A stretch of 43,703 nt of DNA, from the IMG/VR virus record IMGVR_UViG_3300005264_000011, positions 1 to 43,703 of that record; one strand, written 5' to 3'. The notes beneath the pieces were generated by a model. The model saw only the letters and a program-made list of their open reading frames with translations, was not told where the DNA came from and made no database searches. The position numbers and the translations under genes were made by a program. The stretch is from a virus. Below, piece after piece: positions 21,618-31,006 of the stretch (within the stretch, counting starts at the first letter, position 1; every line of letters starts with the position of its first letter).

Positions 21618-24451
21618 CCGGTTACTAATCCTCTGTCTTGCAATGTAGCAATTAGATTTCCAACAATATCTGCTAATTCAGCGGTTGTCACTGTGTCTGC
21701 ATCTAAATTACTCGGTGCGGTTAAGTTCGACATATCAGATACACCATCACTTGGTGGAATAACTTCTGGAATTAACGCCAATTGCTCACGAATATTTATC
21801 TCGTCAATATTTCCAACAACCTCTGCCGCTGTAGCAATCGCATAAGAATTTCCAGAAGCCGAAACCGCTAATGCATTATTACTGGTTGGTGTTCCAGAAC
21901 TATCTACGAATCCAACCTTAACGAATCCTTGAAATATATGAGTTCCTAGTGCAGTTGTAACGAATGTTAAACCCTTATCTAAATTATAATCAATACCTGT
22001 AACCGAATTACTAATCAAGCTAAATTCAGCGTTTTCAAAGAATAAGAATTTTTCAAATTCATACATGAATTCAAGTTGATCTACTGTTGGTGCAGTAGCA
22101 CTTGACCTAGCCAACGCCAATCTGCCATTATTTCCAGTTGGATTAGTTTTCCAATATCCTACATATAAAGGTTCTGCTTGGTCAACATCTTGAACATTAG
22201 CACCAGAAGCTACTAATACATTATTAACATATATCGAAGCGATTCCGTCTTTTCTAACAAAATCTATTTTATTAAAATTATTCGTAGGGAATGAACCCAC
22301 TGGGGCAGTAATACTTGTTGTATTCTTAAATCTCCAAATAATAGAAGTTGAAGACCTATACATTACTAATTCATCTGAGTTGACCGTTGTTCCCCTTTGG
22401 AAATATGCAGAAACTCCACTTGCATTTAATGGGTCTTCCCATATCGTATAATAAAAATCACCAGTTGAATAATCTAAACCAGAATTTATTGCTTGCACTA
22501 ACCAATTTCCGCCACTTGAACTAAAGCTAGAATAGGCCATTAACTCTGCCCCAGTTTTAACCGCTGATTTTACTATTGTTCCAACCACTTGGAATCCATT
22601 ATTATTAACACTTCTATCTGGGTCTGCAAGAACTACAACTAAATTATCAATAGTTCCAGTATTTGTTGACCTTCCGAATATTTCCATGTTAACACCATTT
22701 GAAACAAATGTTTCACTATGTGAACCGTTTGCACTTAGCCTTGCGGATGCACTGATACCGCACGTTGTATCAATACCCATATTATCACTGCCAGTATATC
22801 CAGTAATATCAAACGACACGTAATAACTTTCACCTGCAATAAACCCAGTAACAACATCTCGAAGATAGCTTAATCCTCCACTCCCTGCATATACTGCTGT
22901 ATCTGCATCGGTAGCAGACCAACCAGTCTCAGGTGTTCCGGCAGTACAATCAACAACTGATGTGTCTGTTAAGTTTGTATCATCATTACTTGCCAAACAT
23001 GCGAATTGAGTATCTCCCACTAACAACCCAGAAAAATACTTATCAGTCGTGTATCCAACCATTCCTTCTTCTGGTGTTATATCGTTTTGAAATATCCAAC
23101 TAACTCCCAAGTTATTACCTACAGCATTATTTGATATTGCTTTAATTAGTGCCGTTGCATTAGTCGCAGAACTAAGTAATGGCAAATCCCCACTAACGCC
23201 TGTATGAGTATTATAATAAGCCTCTGCATTTAATACTGAACCTGTTTTCGTATTATATGTAATTACGTTATCCGCACTCGGTATCTCATCGAATACATAC
23301 AACAAACTACTTGCCCCAGTACTTCCACTAAAAGTAAATATGAGTTTATTATCTTCTGTAAAATCACATTTAAACACATATCTATTCCCAGCTGATGAAT
23401 TTGTTATATCAATAGATGTTCCATCATCTTTTAAAATACTTAATCCAGTATTTGTTGCAACCGCAACCGTTTCAACAGGCAATCCTGTTGTTTCATCAAT
23501 TGGTGCGTTTGGCAATACCGTAATAGCCACATCGTTTACAGCGTTACTTATAATCGCCTGAGAAGAAACAAGTCCTAACCTAGTTCCACTATTCCTACCA
23601 CCTATTTTATTATTAAACTCCTGATATCCAGTTGTTATGTGTTGCTTGTTGCTATCTTTATTAAAATTAATTACATTAACACCTTCACCACTTGAACCCA
23701 CTACTAATACCCCATTTTTAAACGCAACCTTACCTATGCCTCTTAGCATTTTAGTTGTCCCAACTTCAAAAACCATCCATATTGGCAACCCAGAATCATC
23801 ACCATTAAAAATAGTTAACTTTGTTGATAATACTGAAATAATTGAATTTGCAGGACGCTTTTTAGTTGCTCCACGAGTCGCAGTATTAAGTGTTTCGTTA
23901 TACCAAGATGTTTCAGCATTCTTATTTCTATTAGAACCTCCATCGCTATCATTACTACTCTGATTAGATTCAACATCAATAGCACTCGCAGAACTTTCTA
24001 CTATCTTATCAACTGCCGTTGCTAATGGGTCTTTTATGCTTAATGGGTCGATGTAATCACCGAAACTTATCCCACCGTCACCTACTGCACTCCAGAAACT
24101 ATCTGAGCTTGTCCCAATTGGAACACCATTAACAGTGAAACCATTGGAGTCAACTACTCCTGTGAAATCTGCACTCGATCCAATTAGCGCACCAGCAATA
24201 CCAAGAGTCTGCAATACTTGAAGAGTTTTCCTTACAACTAAATCTTCTATAATATCAACATCTTTAATCACTTCAATGGTTGCACTATCAGAATTTATTT
24301 GATCTACATTAATATTTTGGATTTTTGTTTCTGTTCCGGATACCGGACTTATCATATTAGCGTTAACATTAACTCCGTCTAACTGAATATTTGCATTATC
24401 AACTGCATTATCTATATTTGGTCCTGTATTTTGCCCATCATAATCTGTCAT
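21614..24451 (-). CDS. Large tail fibre / receptor-binding-like protein
   Basis: 945 residues, rich in Asn, Thr, Ser, Gly and Val, with no GGATCC sites and a base composition more AT-rich than neighbours. N-terminus: short Asn/Asp-rich segment and VVRKTLQVLQTLGIAGALIG, a likely trimerisation or attachment helix. Middle: repeated beta motifs (residues about 215-420). Residues about 620-800 look like a concanavalin/LamG-type sandwich (DFYYTIWEDPLNASG, IASIYVNNVLVASG). C-terminal helix 900-945 could be a coil. The best candidate for host recognition. AAGGAGGA precedes the ATG. Confidence 0.65.
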   Translation of the reverse strand: MTDYDGQNTGPNIDNAVDNANIQLDGVNVNANMISPVSGTETKIQNINVDQINSDSATIEVIKDVDIIEDLVVRKTLQVLQTLGIAGALIGSSADFTGVVDSNGFTVNGVPIGTSSDSFWSAVGDGGISFGDYIDPLSIKDPLATAVDKIVESSASAIDVESNQSSNDSDGGSNRNKNAETSWYNETLNTATRGATKKRPANSIISVLSTKLTIFNGDDSGLPIWMVFEVGTTKMLRGIGKVAFKNGVLVVGSSGEGVNVINFNKDSNKQHITTGYQEFNNKIGGRNSGTRLGLVSSQAIISNAVNDVAITVLPNAPIDETTGLPVETVAVATNTGLSILKDDGTSIDITNSSAGNRYVFKCDFTEDNKLIFTFSGSTGASSLLYVFDEIPSADNVITYNTKTGSVLNAEAYYNTHTGVSGDLPLLSSATNATALIKAISNNAVGNNLGVSWIFQNDITPEEGMVGYTTDKYFSGLLVGDTQFACLASNDDTNLTDTSVVDCTAGTPETGWSATDADTAVYAGSGGLSYLRDVVTGFIAGESYYVSFDITGYTGSDNMGIDTTCGISASARLSANGSHSETFVSNGVNMEIFGRSTNTGTIDNLVVVLADPDRSVNNNGFQVVGTIVKSAVKTGAELMAYSSFSSSGGNWLVQAINSGLDYSTGDFYYTIWEDPLNASGVSAYFQRGTTVNSDELVMYRSSTSIIWRFKNTTSITAPVGSFPTNNFNKIDFVRKDGIASIYVNNVLVASGANVQDVDQAEPLYVGYWKTNPTGNNGRLALARSSATAPTVDQLEFMYEFEKFLFFENAEFSLISNSVTGIDYNLDKGLTFVTTALGTHIFQGFVKVGFVDSSGTPTSNNALAVSASGNSYAIATAAEVVGNIDEINIREQLALIPEVIPPSDGVSDMSNLTAPSNLDADTVTTAELADIVGNLIATLQDRGLVTG

Positions 24452-24464
24452 GTTTAAATCCTCC

Positions 24465-25535
24465 TTATGTTATTGTACCATTTTGAATATCAATGGCAAA
24501 TGCGAATCCGTCTTCTCCATCTCCACCGTTTCCACCCGGAGGACTACCTATCCCACCGTCACCACCAGAAATATCAGGTGTTGGTAATGTTCCAGTTAAA
24601 TTATTATAAGCGATTACTACCGCACCGCCACCACCACCGCCACCTGCACCAGAACCGCTCGAAGCATTCCCGGCTGTAACACCTTTACAACTAATTGATG
24701 GCGTTCCTGTGACCACTATAGTATCAGCTATAATTAAAATAGAACCGCCACCTGCTCCACCATTGGTTGTCCCACCACCTACAGAAGTGCTTCCACCACC
24801 GCCACCGCCGGAACCATACCCAAGTTGGAATTGATTCATATAAAATTTATCAGACCCAGAATTTCTATTTCCATCGCTACCTGCTCCACCAGAAACCGCA
24901 CCACCACCGCCGCCGTCAACTGGGAATAAAGATGTTATATCACCACCGCCACCACCGACACTCGATTGAGCACCGCCACCGCCACCTGTTCCACATCCAA
25001 GAGCACCTGCTCCACCTACTTTACCGGGATTATGAATTGCTCCACCTGCTCCACCTGCTCCACCTGCTCCATCGCCGTCTATATCTGCAACGATTGTTAA
25101 TGTACCCTTAACTCTAATTACCACATATCCTAATGCTCCAACAACCAAATCGTTTCCAGAACTGATCGTGAAATTATCGAAATGATACTCACCTTCCATA
25201 TCAACAAATGAAGATGTGTCGTCGTCACCATCCTCGCCGAATCCTGCGCTAAGAAAATTTTGAAAATTGATCAAGAATGGAAAACTCACCTTTGCAACAA
25301 TTGCACTAGTTGTTGGGTTTATTATATTTAATTCTTTATTTTTATTAAAAAATGCATCACCGAATGGATAATCTTGTGTTCCTATTGGCTGTTCACCGTC
25401 CGTATCTACAACACCACCGTCATCAAATGGTATTGACCCTTCTTCGGATCCTGCGTTTTTAATTGCTGCATTTACTTCGTCCGGATCCGTTGTCTGGCCG
25501 ATTGCAAATTTTGGGATTATTGTTCCTTTAGCCAT
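24465..25535 (-). CDS. Glycine-rich adhesin-like tail protein
   Basis: 356 residues. Residues 1-150 are an ordinary domain with a beta-helix-like end (LVVGALGYVVIRVKGTLTIV). From about 155 to 345 there are repeated glycine tracts (GAGGAGGAGGA, GTGGGGGAQ, SVGGGGGD, GYGSGGGGGGS, GAGGGGGGGAV) separated by short variable loops. This mirrors the polyglycine-II sandwich of T-even gp38-type adhesins and of other Gly-rich phage tip proteins, in which the loops between Gly strands contact the receptor. It lies between tail-tip and fibre genes. Function is inferred from layout. Confidence 0.65.
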   Translation of the reverse strand: MAKGTIIPKFAIGQTTDPDEVNAAIKNAGSEEGSIPFDDGGVVDTDGEQPIGTQDYPFGDAFFNKNKELNIINPTTSAIVAKVSFPFLINFQNFLSAGFGEDGDDDTSSFVDMEGEYHFDNFTISSGNDLVVGALGYVVIRVKGTLTIVADIDGDGAGGAGGAGGAIHNPGKVGGAGALGCGTGGGGGAQSSVGGGGGDITSLFPVDGGGGGAVSGGAGSDGNRNSGSDKFYMNQFQLGYGSGGGGGGSTSVGGGTTNGGAGGGSILIIADTIVVTGTPSISCKGVTAGNASSGSGAGGGGGGGAVVIAYNNLTGTLPTPDISGGDGGIGSPPGGNGGDGEDGFAFAIDIQNGTIT

Positions 25536-25546
25536 AATTTATCTCC

Positions 25547-27088
25547 TTATATTAATTCTAATTCAACCGTAGTCTTTAAACTGCCATCGTGATCAACGCC
25601 TCGAATTTTCCAATTCAAAGACTTTTCAATTTTAATACCAACAGCCTTTGACCACACGATGTCTTGCCACTCAACAAAACCCCACCTTGTAGCATTGTCT
25701 GGGACTTGCCCGAAAGTCTCAACACTAACTCTGTTCAATAGATTCAAAAATGGAGCATATGGAAAGTCCATGAAAAAATATCGCTTCTTAGTTTTTTGTA
25801 AATCAAGTATATAATCAATTATATTTTGCCTTTGGGTTGCATCATATACGCCGCTTATATTAATGGTAATTTCTTTTATTCTAATTACTGTTGAATCAAT
25901 CGCTTCTTCATCTTGACCAGACCAATACACAGCATTAAATACTCGGTCGGTTCCTTCTCGGACTCCACGTATTTTTAGTTTCCTATTATTGAAATCATTA
26001 AATTCGTGATCGACTGAAGCAGATGGACTCGGTGTTTTAAAATAAAAGAATCCGTCTTCTATATCAACAAAAAATATAGACATCCCGGTCGATAAAGATT
26101 CTAGTACACTGAACACACTGCCATCATAAACAGAAGCATCTATATCATAAGAAATAGGAGGATCTATATAAGTTGTACTGGCTGATGTGTTAAAGTATTT
26201 TGCAAATATTGGATTGCTAACTATCTCATATACTAAGTCAGCAACATCCGTTAATCTAACCACCCGGACATCATCAATTGCGGCATCGGTTGATCCGCTC
26301 GGTATAAATGTTAATACTTCTGCGAAACTTGCCGCAGTATGTTTAAAACTATACTCACCATTCTTAGTTCTGCTTGTATCGGTTGTTGATCCCATTTGAA
26401 CGGCTATACTTCCAGTTGTTAAACTACTCACTTTATAATAAATTGTATACTCGAGTAATTTCGCAAGGTTCTGTGTTTGTGTCATATTTCCGGTTCCTGC
26501 ATTAGCTTTACCACCCTCGATTGTCCACCCAGCACCAAGCGCCCATTTCGAATCGGTGTCAAATGTACCATTTTGAACGGTGTCACCTTCAACAATATCT
26601 TTAATATTTATATCCTTGAATACAGAGGTATAATCGAGCGCCGTAACCTTCTCCATTACATCTTCCCGGGAAGTCCTGTCAGCATCGATTAAACCTTCAA
26701 ACACGTTAATTTCTTGCGACCATGCTTCAGGATCACTTTGATCATCAATACTTTGATCTCTTACTTTATCAACAAGTTTTATTTTTGATCTATCTCGAAC
26801 GAATCCATTAAATATAGAAGTAGGATCCTCTTCAGAACTAAATCCTCCGTATGGATTAAGAATATCGAATGCACAGCTTCCAACTGAAACGGCACCGAAC
26901 TTCCAACTGCTATTTGATAGTTTGCGAGATAATCCGGAGATAGGTTTTCGTCTTGTAAATATTTCATCTAATTGAGTCCAGACGCCCTCGTATGTTCCAT
27001 CTGTATTTAATTTATCAATATAAACTCGTCTTTGTATAGTTAACTCGGAGTTAGATTCCCATAATTGTTTATAAGTTTTTGCGACCAT
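25547..27088 (-). CDS. Tail tip / baseplate hub-like protein with inserted CBM-like domain
   Basis: 513 residues. The outer parts (1-165 and 280-513) resemble phage tail-tip hub proteins, ending in VELELI beta strands. Residues about 170-275 (VQNGTFDTDSKWALGAGWTI ... IPSGSTDAAIDDVRVV) look like a carbohydrate-binding beta-sandwich, CBM4/9-like, inserted into the hub; the NGTFD..W.....W opening and final IDDVRV strand are typical. Such insertions occur in phages that touch capsule or wall sugar. TAATG overlap with the preceding gene. Confidence 0.6.
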   Translation of the reverse strand: MVAKTYKQLWESNSELTIQRRVYIDKLNTDGTYEGVWTQLDEIFTRRKPISGLSRKLSNSSWKFGAVSVGSCAFDILNPYGGFSSEEDPTSIFNGFVRDRSKIKLVDKVRDQSIDDQSDPEAWSQEINVFEGLIDADRTSREDVMEKVTALDYTSVFKDINIKDIVEGDTVQNGTFDTDSKWALGAGWTIEGGKANAGTGNMTQTQNLAKLLEYTIYYKVSSLTTGSIAVQMGSTTDTSRTKNGEYSFKHTAASFAEVLTFIPSGSTDAAIDDVRVVRLTDVADLVYEIVSNPIFAKYFNTSASTTYIDPPISYDIDASVYDGSVFSVLESLSTGMSIFFVDIEDGFFYFKTPSPSASVDHEFNDFNNRKLKIRGVREGTDRVFNAVYWSGQDEEAIDSTVIRIKEITINISGVYDATQRQNIIDYILDLQKTKKRYFFMDFPYAPFLNLLNRVSVETFGQVPDNATRWGFVEWQDIVWSKAVGIKIEKSLNWKIRGVDHDGSLKTTVELELI

Positions 27089-27972
27089 TATTCAACCTCA
27101 ATCAATGAAATAGTGACATTGCCAGATAAGTTGTAACGGTTATCTTTTAAAATTCTTGTTCTGTTACCAATAACTGATATTTTAAAAATATCCTCGAACC
27201 GGTGACCCTCTTCTGTATATTTGAATTGATTAACGTCGCCGCCGCTCTTCCATATAAACATCGGTGAATTCTTATCTAACATGGTTTGAAGTAGATCTAA
27301 ATCGTTTTGATTGAAATGGTGGACGAGTGATAGATTGAACCTGAAACTGCCACCCTGCTTATATACAAAGCTCTTACCGTTATCAAGTTCTTGGATATTA
27401 TCCTTTGAAGTGAATGTTGGTGTTAGAATAGGTCTAAACTCGAACTGACCAATATTTTCGAATGCGTAAAACTCAATTATTACTTTTTCGGCATTTGATG
27501 GATTAGTCACACTGCCTATCGCTCTAACTTTACTTGTAAACAAAGAGCCGTTTGTAATAGCCGCATGATGATATGTTCCACCGGTTGCTAGTCTGTATAA
27601 TGCGCCAGTTGAAGTTCTGTAATAAGCGCCGGTTGATGTTTTTAAGAAACCATACGAAATATCCTCTTTAGAATAAATGGTTGCATTGGATGTCGTAATA
27701 TTAATCCAAGCTGAACCACTCCAGTATTGAAATACTAACCCGGGAAGATTGGTGCCATAAGCATAAAAAGCACTAATAGGAACCTCGATGCCATAGTCTC
27801 TCTCGAGATAAACTTGTATTGCATCGTTATCCTCTCCAGAGCTTACATAATTTGACCACAGTTTATTATCGAATGCATACTGTGCATATGTTGTATTACT
27901 CGAGGCTGTATAAGTCCCGGCTTTACCGATATTGTTAAAATCATCTCCAAATACTCTTATTCCTTGTCCCAT
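27088..27972 (-). CDS. Distal tail-like protein
   Basis: 294 residues between tape measure and tip genes, the place of the distal tail protein in siphoviruses. The N-terminal 100 residues look like a beta-sandwich (AFYAYGTNLPGLVFQYWSGS); a short internal repeat follows (STGAYYRTSTGALYRLATGG). The C-terminal part is beta-rich and includes LVHHFNQNDLDLLQTMLDKN. Assignment by position and style only. Start overlaps the previous stop. Confidence 0.5.
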   Translation of the reverse strand: MGQGIRVFGDDFNNIGKAGTYTASSNTTYAQYAFDNKLWSNYVSSGEDNDAIQVYLERDYGIEVPISAFYAYGTNLPGLVFQYWSGSAWINITTSNATIYSKEDISYGFLKTSTGAYYRTSTGALYRLATGGTYHHAAITNGSLFTSKVRAIGSVTNPSNAEKVIIEFYAFENIGQFEFRPILTPTFTSKDNIQELDNGKSFVYKQGGSFRFNLSLVHHFNQNDLDLLQTMLDKNSPMFIWKSGGDVNQFKYTEEGHRFEDIFKISVIGNRTRILKDNRYNLSGNVTISLIEVE

Positions 27973-30221
27973 TATGATCCTTGAAAAATTAATTCTTTAT
28001 TAGCAATTTTTTCACTAGCAATAGTAAATATTTTCTCTATCATTCCTTCATTAATATTATCCCCAAAATTTGCTCCCGTAAAGTTGAAGCTTAATGTTGT
28101 ACCGCCACCGCCACCATTAATACTATCGAGAATACCCTTACCAACCATAGCGAAGTCACCGCCCTGTACAGCCGAGACCTCTCTAGCATTCATAACGAAT
28201 TCGTCCTCTGGTCTAAATCCTGCAATTGCCGTGTCGCCTTTCGGGATCTTTATATCACCACCACCGGCATATCCATGAACATCGCCACCCTTAGAGAATC
28301 CAAATAAAGATAATACAAACTTTCCTGCAGTAGCTAAGAAACCAGCCGCCGCCTCTCCAGCCGCTTTGATCGCGAGCTTATCAGCCAACGCAGTTATTAA
28401 GCTATTAGCGAAACTATCCATAACGGTACCTATTGGCTTAAAAAATGCAGTCCCTAGGCCTTCCCATATGTTATCGCTAAAAGTTTTACCTACGGCCGAT
28501 AAAACGTCGCCTCCTGATTGAACAGCGCTAACGAAAGCCTTAGTATATGCTTCACCATCTGCGGCACCTAATGTTCCACCGAGACCGGTTCCTTCGGTAC
28601 CGATCCCACCACCAAGACCAGCGACTATATCATCAAAGGTTTTTACTTTCTCACCTTTCCCTGCTTTGGAAGGCTTGAATTGTAATAATAGTTTATTTTG
28701 TTTCCGGAGCTCGTCGTTTACTTTCTTTATTTTTTTAGCACTCTCGTCGAATGAATTATTTACTGGCTTCAGCAACGGAGCGATATCAGCAATTTTATTA
28801 TAGCCATTAATTAGTTTCGCAACGAAAGCGATCCAAACCAACTGCGCCTTACCTATTGCAATTTTAATATTATTGAATAGGAACTTGAAAGCGTTTCCAA
28901 AGGATCCGAATCTTTGACGGATTTTAAATAATACAACACCCAAAGCCACGACTGCAATCGTTATCGCTGTTACTATTAATCCGATTGGGTTTGTTATAAT
29001 GGCCAATGATAACGCTTTGATTGCTAGTACTGATTTCATTATTACGCTACCAAGTAGAATAAATTTACTTATTGAAAAAGCGATAACTGTTACTAGACCG
29101 ACAAGACCAGCCGCACCGGTTATTGTAAATGCAACAAATTTAACGAACCCGGGATGGTTAAGTATAAACTCTCCCATTTTACTTATCAGTCCTGTAACCT
29201 TTAATAGCGCAGGAGCTAATTGTTCTCCGAGAGTAATAGCTACAGCCGTCATAGTTCCCTTAAATCGATTGAAGGCCACGTTAAATGTAACACTTTGTTT
29301 AGCAACCGCATTATCAAGTTCTTCAGTATTCTTTCTTACATCTTCTAAGATGGCATCATATCCGGCCATATTATCAGATAATAATACAGTTGCAGCACTT
29401 ACGGCTCGTTTTTCTTTTAATAGATCCTGAAGCTGAACTGTATTCCCACCGGTTGTCTTATGAAGCTGAGCCATGATTGTTTCAAACTTATTAAAGTTAC
29501 CTGCAGAATCGACAACTTCAACACCAATCTTTTTAAGTTCATCCTTATTCATAATAAGGGATCCAAATAAACTATTTAACCGAGTTGTTGCCTCACTTGT
29601 ATCTAGACCAGCTAATGTTAACCGAGAAAGACCGGCGGCTGTTTGATCGAATGCAATCCCTAACGCATCGGCTTGCGGTGCAACCTTACCAATATTAGAA
29701 GCGAGAGCCGCAACCGTTGTGTCACCTTTTTTTTGTGCTGAGAAGAATATCTGTGAAGCACGTTCTGCAGTAACAACATTTCTAGTATATGCATTCATAA
29801 CAGATGTTAAACCGCTAACAGAAGTCGCAATGTCGGTGTTTCCACCGATTGCTAGACGCTGAGCTTGATCGTATGCCTGAAAAGCTCGCTGGTTGGCACC
29901 CAAGGCCGAAACAGCATTAAATAGAGCGTCTCCAGCAGTATCTATAGAGAAACCCCAGTCCTTTACAGCACCAAGCACCTTGTTTTTTATTGTAGCGCCA
30001 TACTTCTCGAGTTCTTTTCCACTTAATAAAGTATTAACGTTAGTTGCTTTTGTTTCAAATTTACCAAACGTCATTGATAAACCGACTATTCCAGCAGAAA
30101 GAGCGGCAAACGCAACAGCACCTTTTTTAGCGACGCTATCAAACTTCTTAGCAGTCTTATCCATCTTGGATAGAAACTGTTTCGTTTCCGCATTTACTTC
30201 AAAGATAACTTTATTAACCAT
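27972..30221 (-). CDS. Tape measure protein (TP901 type)
   Basis: 749 residues. Residues 1-330 are helical and match the TP901-family core (FDSVAKKGAVAFAALSAGIV, FGKFETKATNVNTLL, AYDQAQRLAIGGNTDI). Residues about 345-435 contain several hydrophobic helices (AFTITGAAGLVGLVTVIAFS, ITNPIGLIVTAITIAVVALG). The C-terminal third is Gly-rich. Its length sets tail length and it may help DNA pass the membrane. At the usual alpha-helical rise of 1.5 angstroms, 749 residues suggest a tail near 110 nm. It overlaps the end of the second chaperone frame. Confidence 0.9.
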   Translation of the reverse strand: MVNKVIFEVNAETKQFLSKMDKTAKKFDSVAKKGAVAFAALSAGIVGLSMTFGKFETKATNVNTLLSGKELEKYGATIKNKVLGAVKDWGFSIDTAGDALFNAVSALGANQRAFQAYDQAQRLAIGGNTDIATSVSGLTSVMNAYTRNVVTAERASQIFFSAQKKGDTTVAALASNIGKVAPQADALGIAFDQTAAGLSRLTLAGLDTSEATTRLNSLFGSLIMNKDELKKIGVEVVDSAGNFNKFETIMAQLHKTTGGNTVQLQDLLKEKRAVSAATVLLSDNMAGYDAILEDVRKNTEELDNAVAKQSVTFNVAFNRFKGTMTAVAITLGEQLAPALLKVTGLISKMGEFILNHPGFVKFVAFTITGAAGLVGLVTVIAFSISKFILLGSVIMKSVLAIKALSLAIITNPIGLIVTAITIAVVALGVVLFKIRQRFGSFGNAFKFLFNNIKIAIGKAQLVWIAFVAKLINGYNKIADIAPLLKPVNNSFDESAKKIKKVNDELRKQNKLLLQFKPSKAGKGEKVKTFDDIVAGLGGGIGTEGTGLGGTLGAADGEAYTKAFVSAVQSGGDVLSAVGKTFSDNIWEGLGTAFFKPIGTVMDSFANSLITALADKLAIKAAGEAAAGFLATAGKFVLSLFGFSKGGDVHGYAGGGDIKIPKGDTAIAGFRPEDEFVMNAREVSAVQGGDFAMVGKGILDSINGGGGGTTLSFNFTGANFGDNINEGMIEKIFTIASEKIANKELIFQGS

Positions 30222-30579
30222 TAAACATCCCTTCCAATGCTAAACGAGCTTTCTCTTCGTTTTCCTTCTCAGTATCATCATCCGGCTCTTCATCTTTGGT
30301 AAGCTCTTTAATATACTTCTTCAGAGCGTTCGTTCCCTTACCAAAAAAAGAACTCAACGAATCCCTTAAAGCGACTGTTACGGATTCAGCAATATAAATT
30401 CTTGCTACCTTAACAATCGCTTCGTACCGACTAACCTCTATCTCGTTTAGAAGCGACAAATAGTCTTGCGCTTGAGTAATCGAGAGAGTGTCAATCTCAT
30501 AACCCGGGATCCCATGCCTAAGAAGTTTAATTCTAAGACTTGTTGCTGGATCCATCTTTATCTGCTTTTTCTGCTTCAC
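30214..30579 (-). CDS. Tail assembly chaperone, downstream (T-like) frame
   Basis: 121 codons in the +1 frame relative to the upstream chaperone, overlapping it by 47 bases. The open part begins just before a GTG at 30579, but no good ribosome site is near it. In most long-tailed phages this second frame is expressed only as a C-terminal extension through programmed frameshifting. Here the needed shift is -2 (or +1), as in phage Mu, and not -1 as in lambda. AGAAAAAG at the overlap allows a -2 slip of tRNA-Lys. The predicted fusion is about 233 residues. An internal ATG (MDPATSL) offers a non-frameshift alternative. Confidence 0.75.
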   Translation of the reverse strand: MKQKKQIKMDPATSLRIKLLRHGIPGYEIDTLSITQAQDYLSLLNEIEVSRYEAIVKVARIYIAESVTVALRDSLSSFFGKGTNALKKYIKELTKDEEPDDDTEKENEEKARLALEGMFNG

Positions 30580-30913
30580 TTTTCATTATCTCTTCAACTT
30601 TCTGTGTCTGCTCACTAGACATCTCTAATTCGAAAGCTTTGTCGATAATTTCCTGAGCTGAAAGAGGTATGTCGTATGCAACCTTATCCTTATCTAAAGT
30701 TTTTCTAATCTCTGGTTTTATTCCATACCAAACCATGTTAATCAAAGTCTCAATAAGATCCTTTTGGTATTTTTCTTGTAAGTTCTGGATAGTAATATCG
30801 CATTCAGCTTTCAATTCACGAAGGTTCCCCATCTTGTATTGAAGCCGGTACTCCTTACCATCTAATATAATATGTCCATCTTTTGCCACTTTTACTTCCT
30901 TTTTTTCTACCAT
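30533..30913 (-). CDS. Tail assembly chaperone, upstream (G-like) frame
   Basis: 126 residues, acidic and helical (LQYKMGNLRELKAECDITIQ, then SAQEIIDKAFELEMSSEQ), lying between tail tube and tape measure where lambda gpG-type chaperones always sit. Strong AGGAGGT ribosome site. The transcript upstream can fold into a pseudoknot that contains a perfect anti-ribosome-site sequence, so translation may be controlled. The last ten codons overlap the second frame and contain the possible slippery run. Confidence 0.8.
   Translation of the reverse strand: MVEKKEVKVAKDGHIILDGKEYRLQYKMGNLRELKAECDITIQNLQEKYQKDLIETLINMVWYGIKPEIRKTLDKDKVAYDIPLSAQEIIDKAFELEMSSEQTQKVEEIMKSEAEKADKDGSSNKS
30565..30571 (-). 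other. Candidate -2 frameshift site, GAAAAAG
   Basis: In the zero frame the codons are GAA AAA GCA. A P-site tRNA-Lys on AAA can move back two bases onto another AAA, after which AAG CAG ATA AAG ATG continues in the downstream frame. A +1 shift would reach the same frame. Confidence 0.5.
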
Positions 30914-30936
30914 AATATTGACCTCCTATTTATTTT

Positions 30937-30989
30937 GACCTCCGGCTTTCTTTTAAATGGGGTAGAACCGGAGGTCACCGCCCTACCCC
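30937..30989 (-). promoter_or_regulatory. Predicted H-type pseudoknot with anti-ribosome-site strand
   Basis: On the minus-strand transcript GGGGTAG (30983-30989) pairs with CTACCCC (30959-30965), and GACCTCCGG (30968-30976), lying in the loop of that stem, pairs with CCGGAGGTC (30937-30945). The two stems of 7 and 9 bp are perfect and interleaved. GACCTCC can also pair with GGAGGTC of the true ribosome site at 30920-30926, so the element can switch between two partners. Confidence 0.7.
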
Positions 30990-31006
30990 TGAAGTCTAGT
31001 TAAAAA

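Noticed and set aside
24767-25111. His/Arg-rich plus-strand frame
   Set aside because: Mirror of the glycine tracts of the adhesin gene; low complexity artefact.
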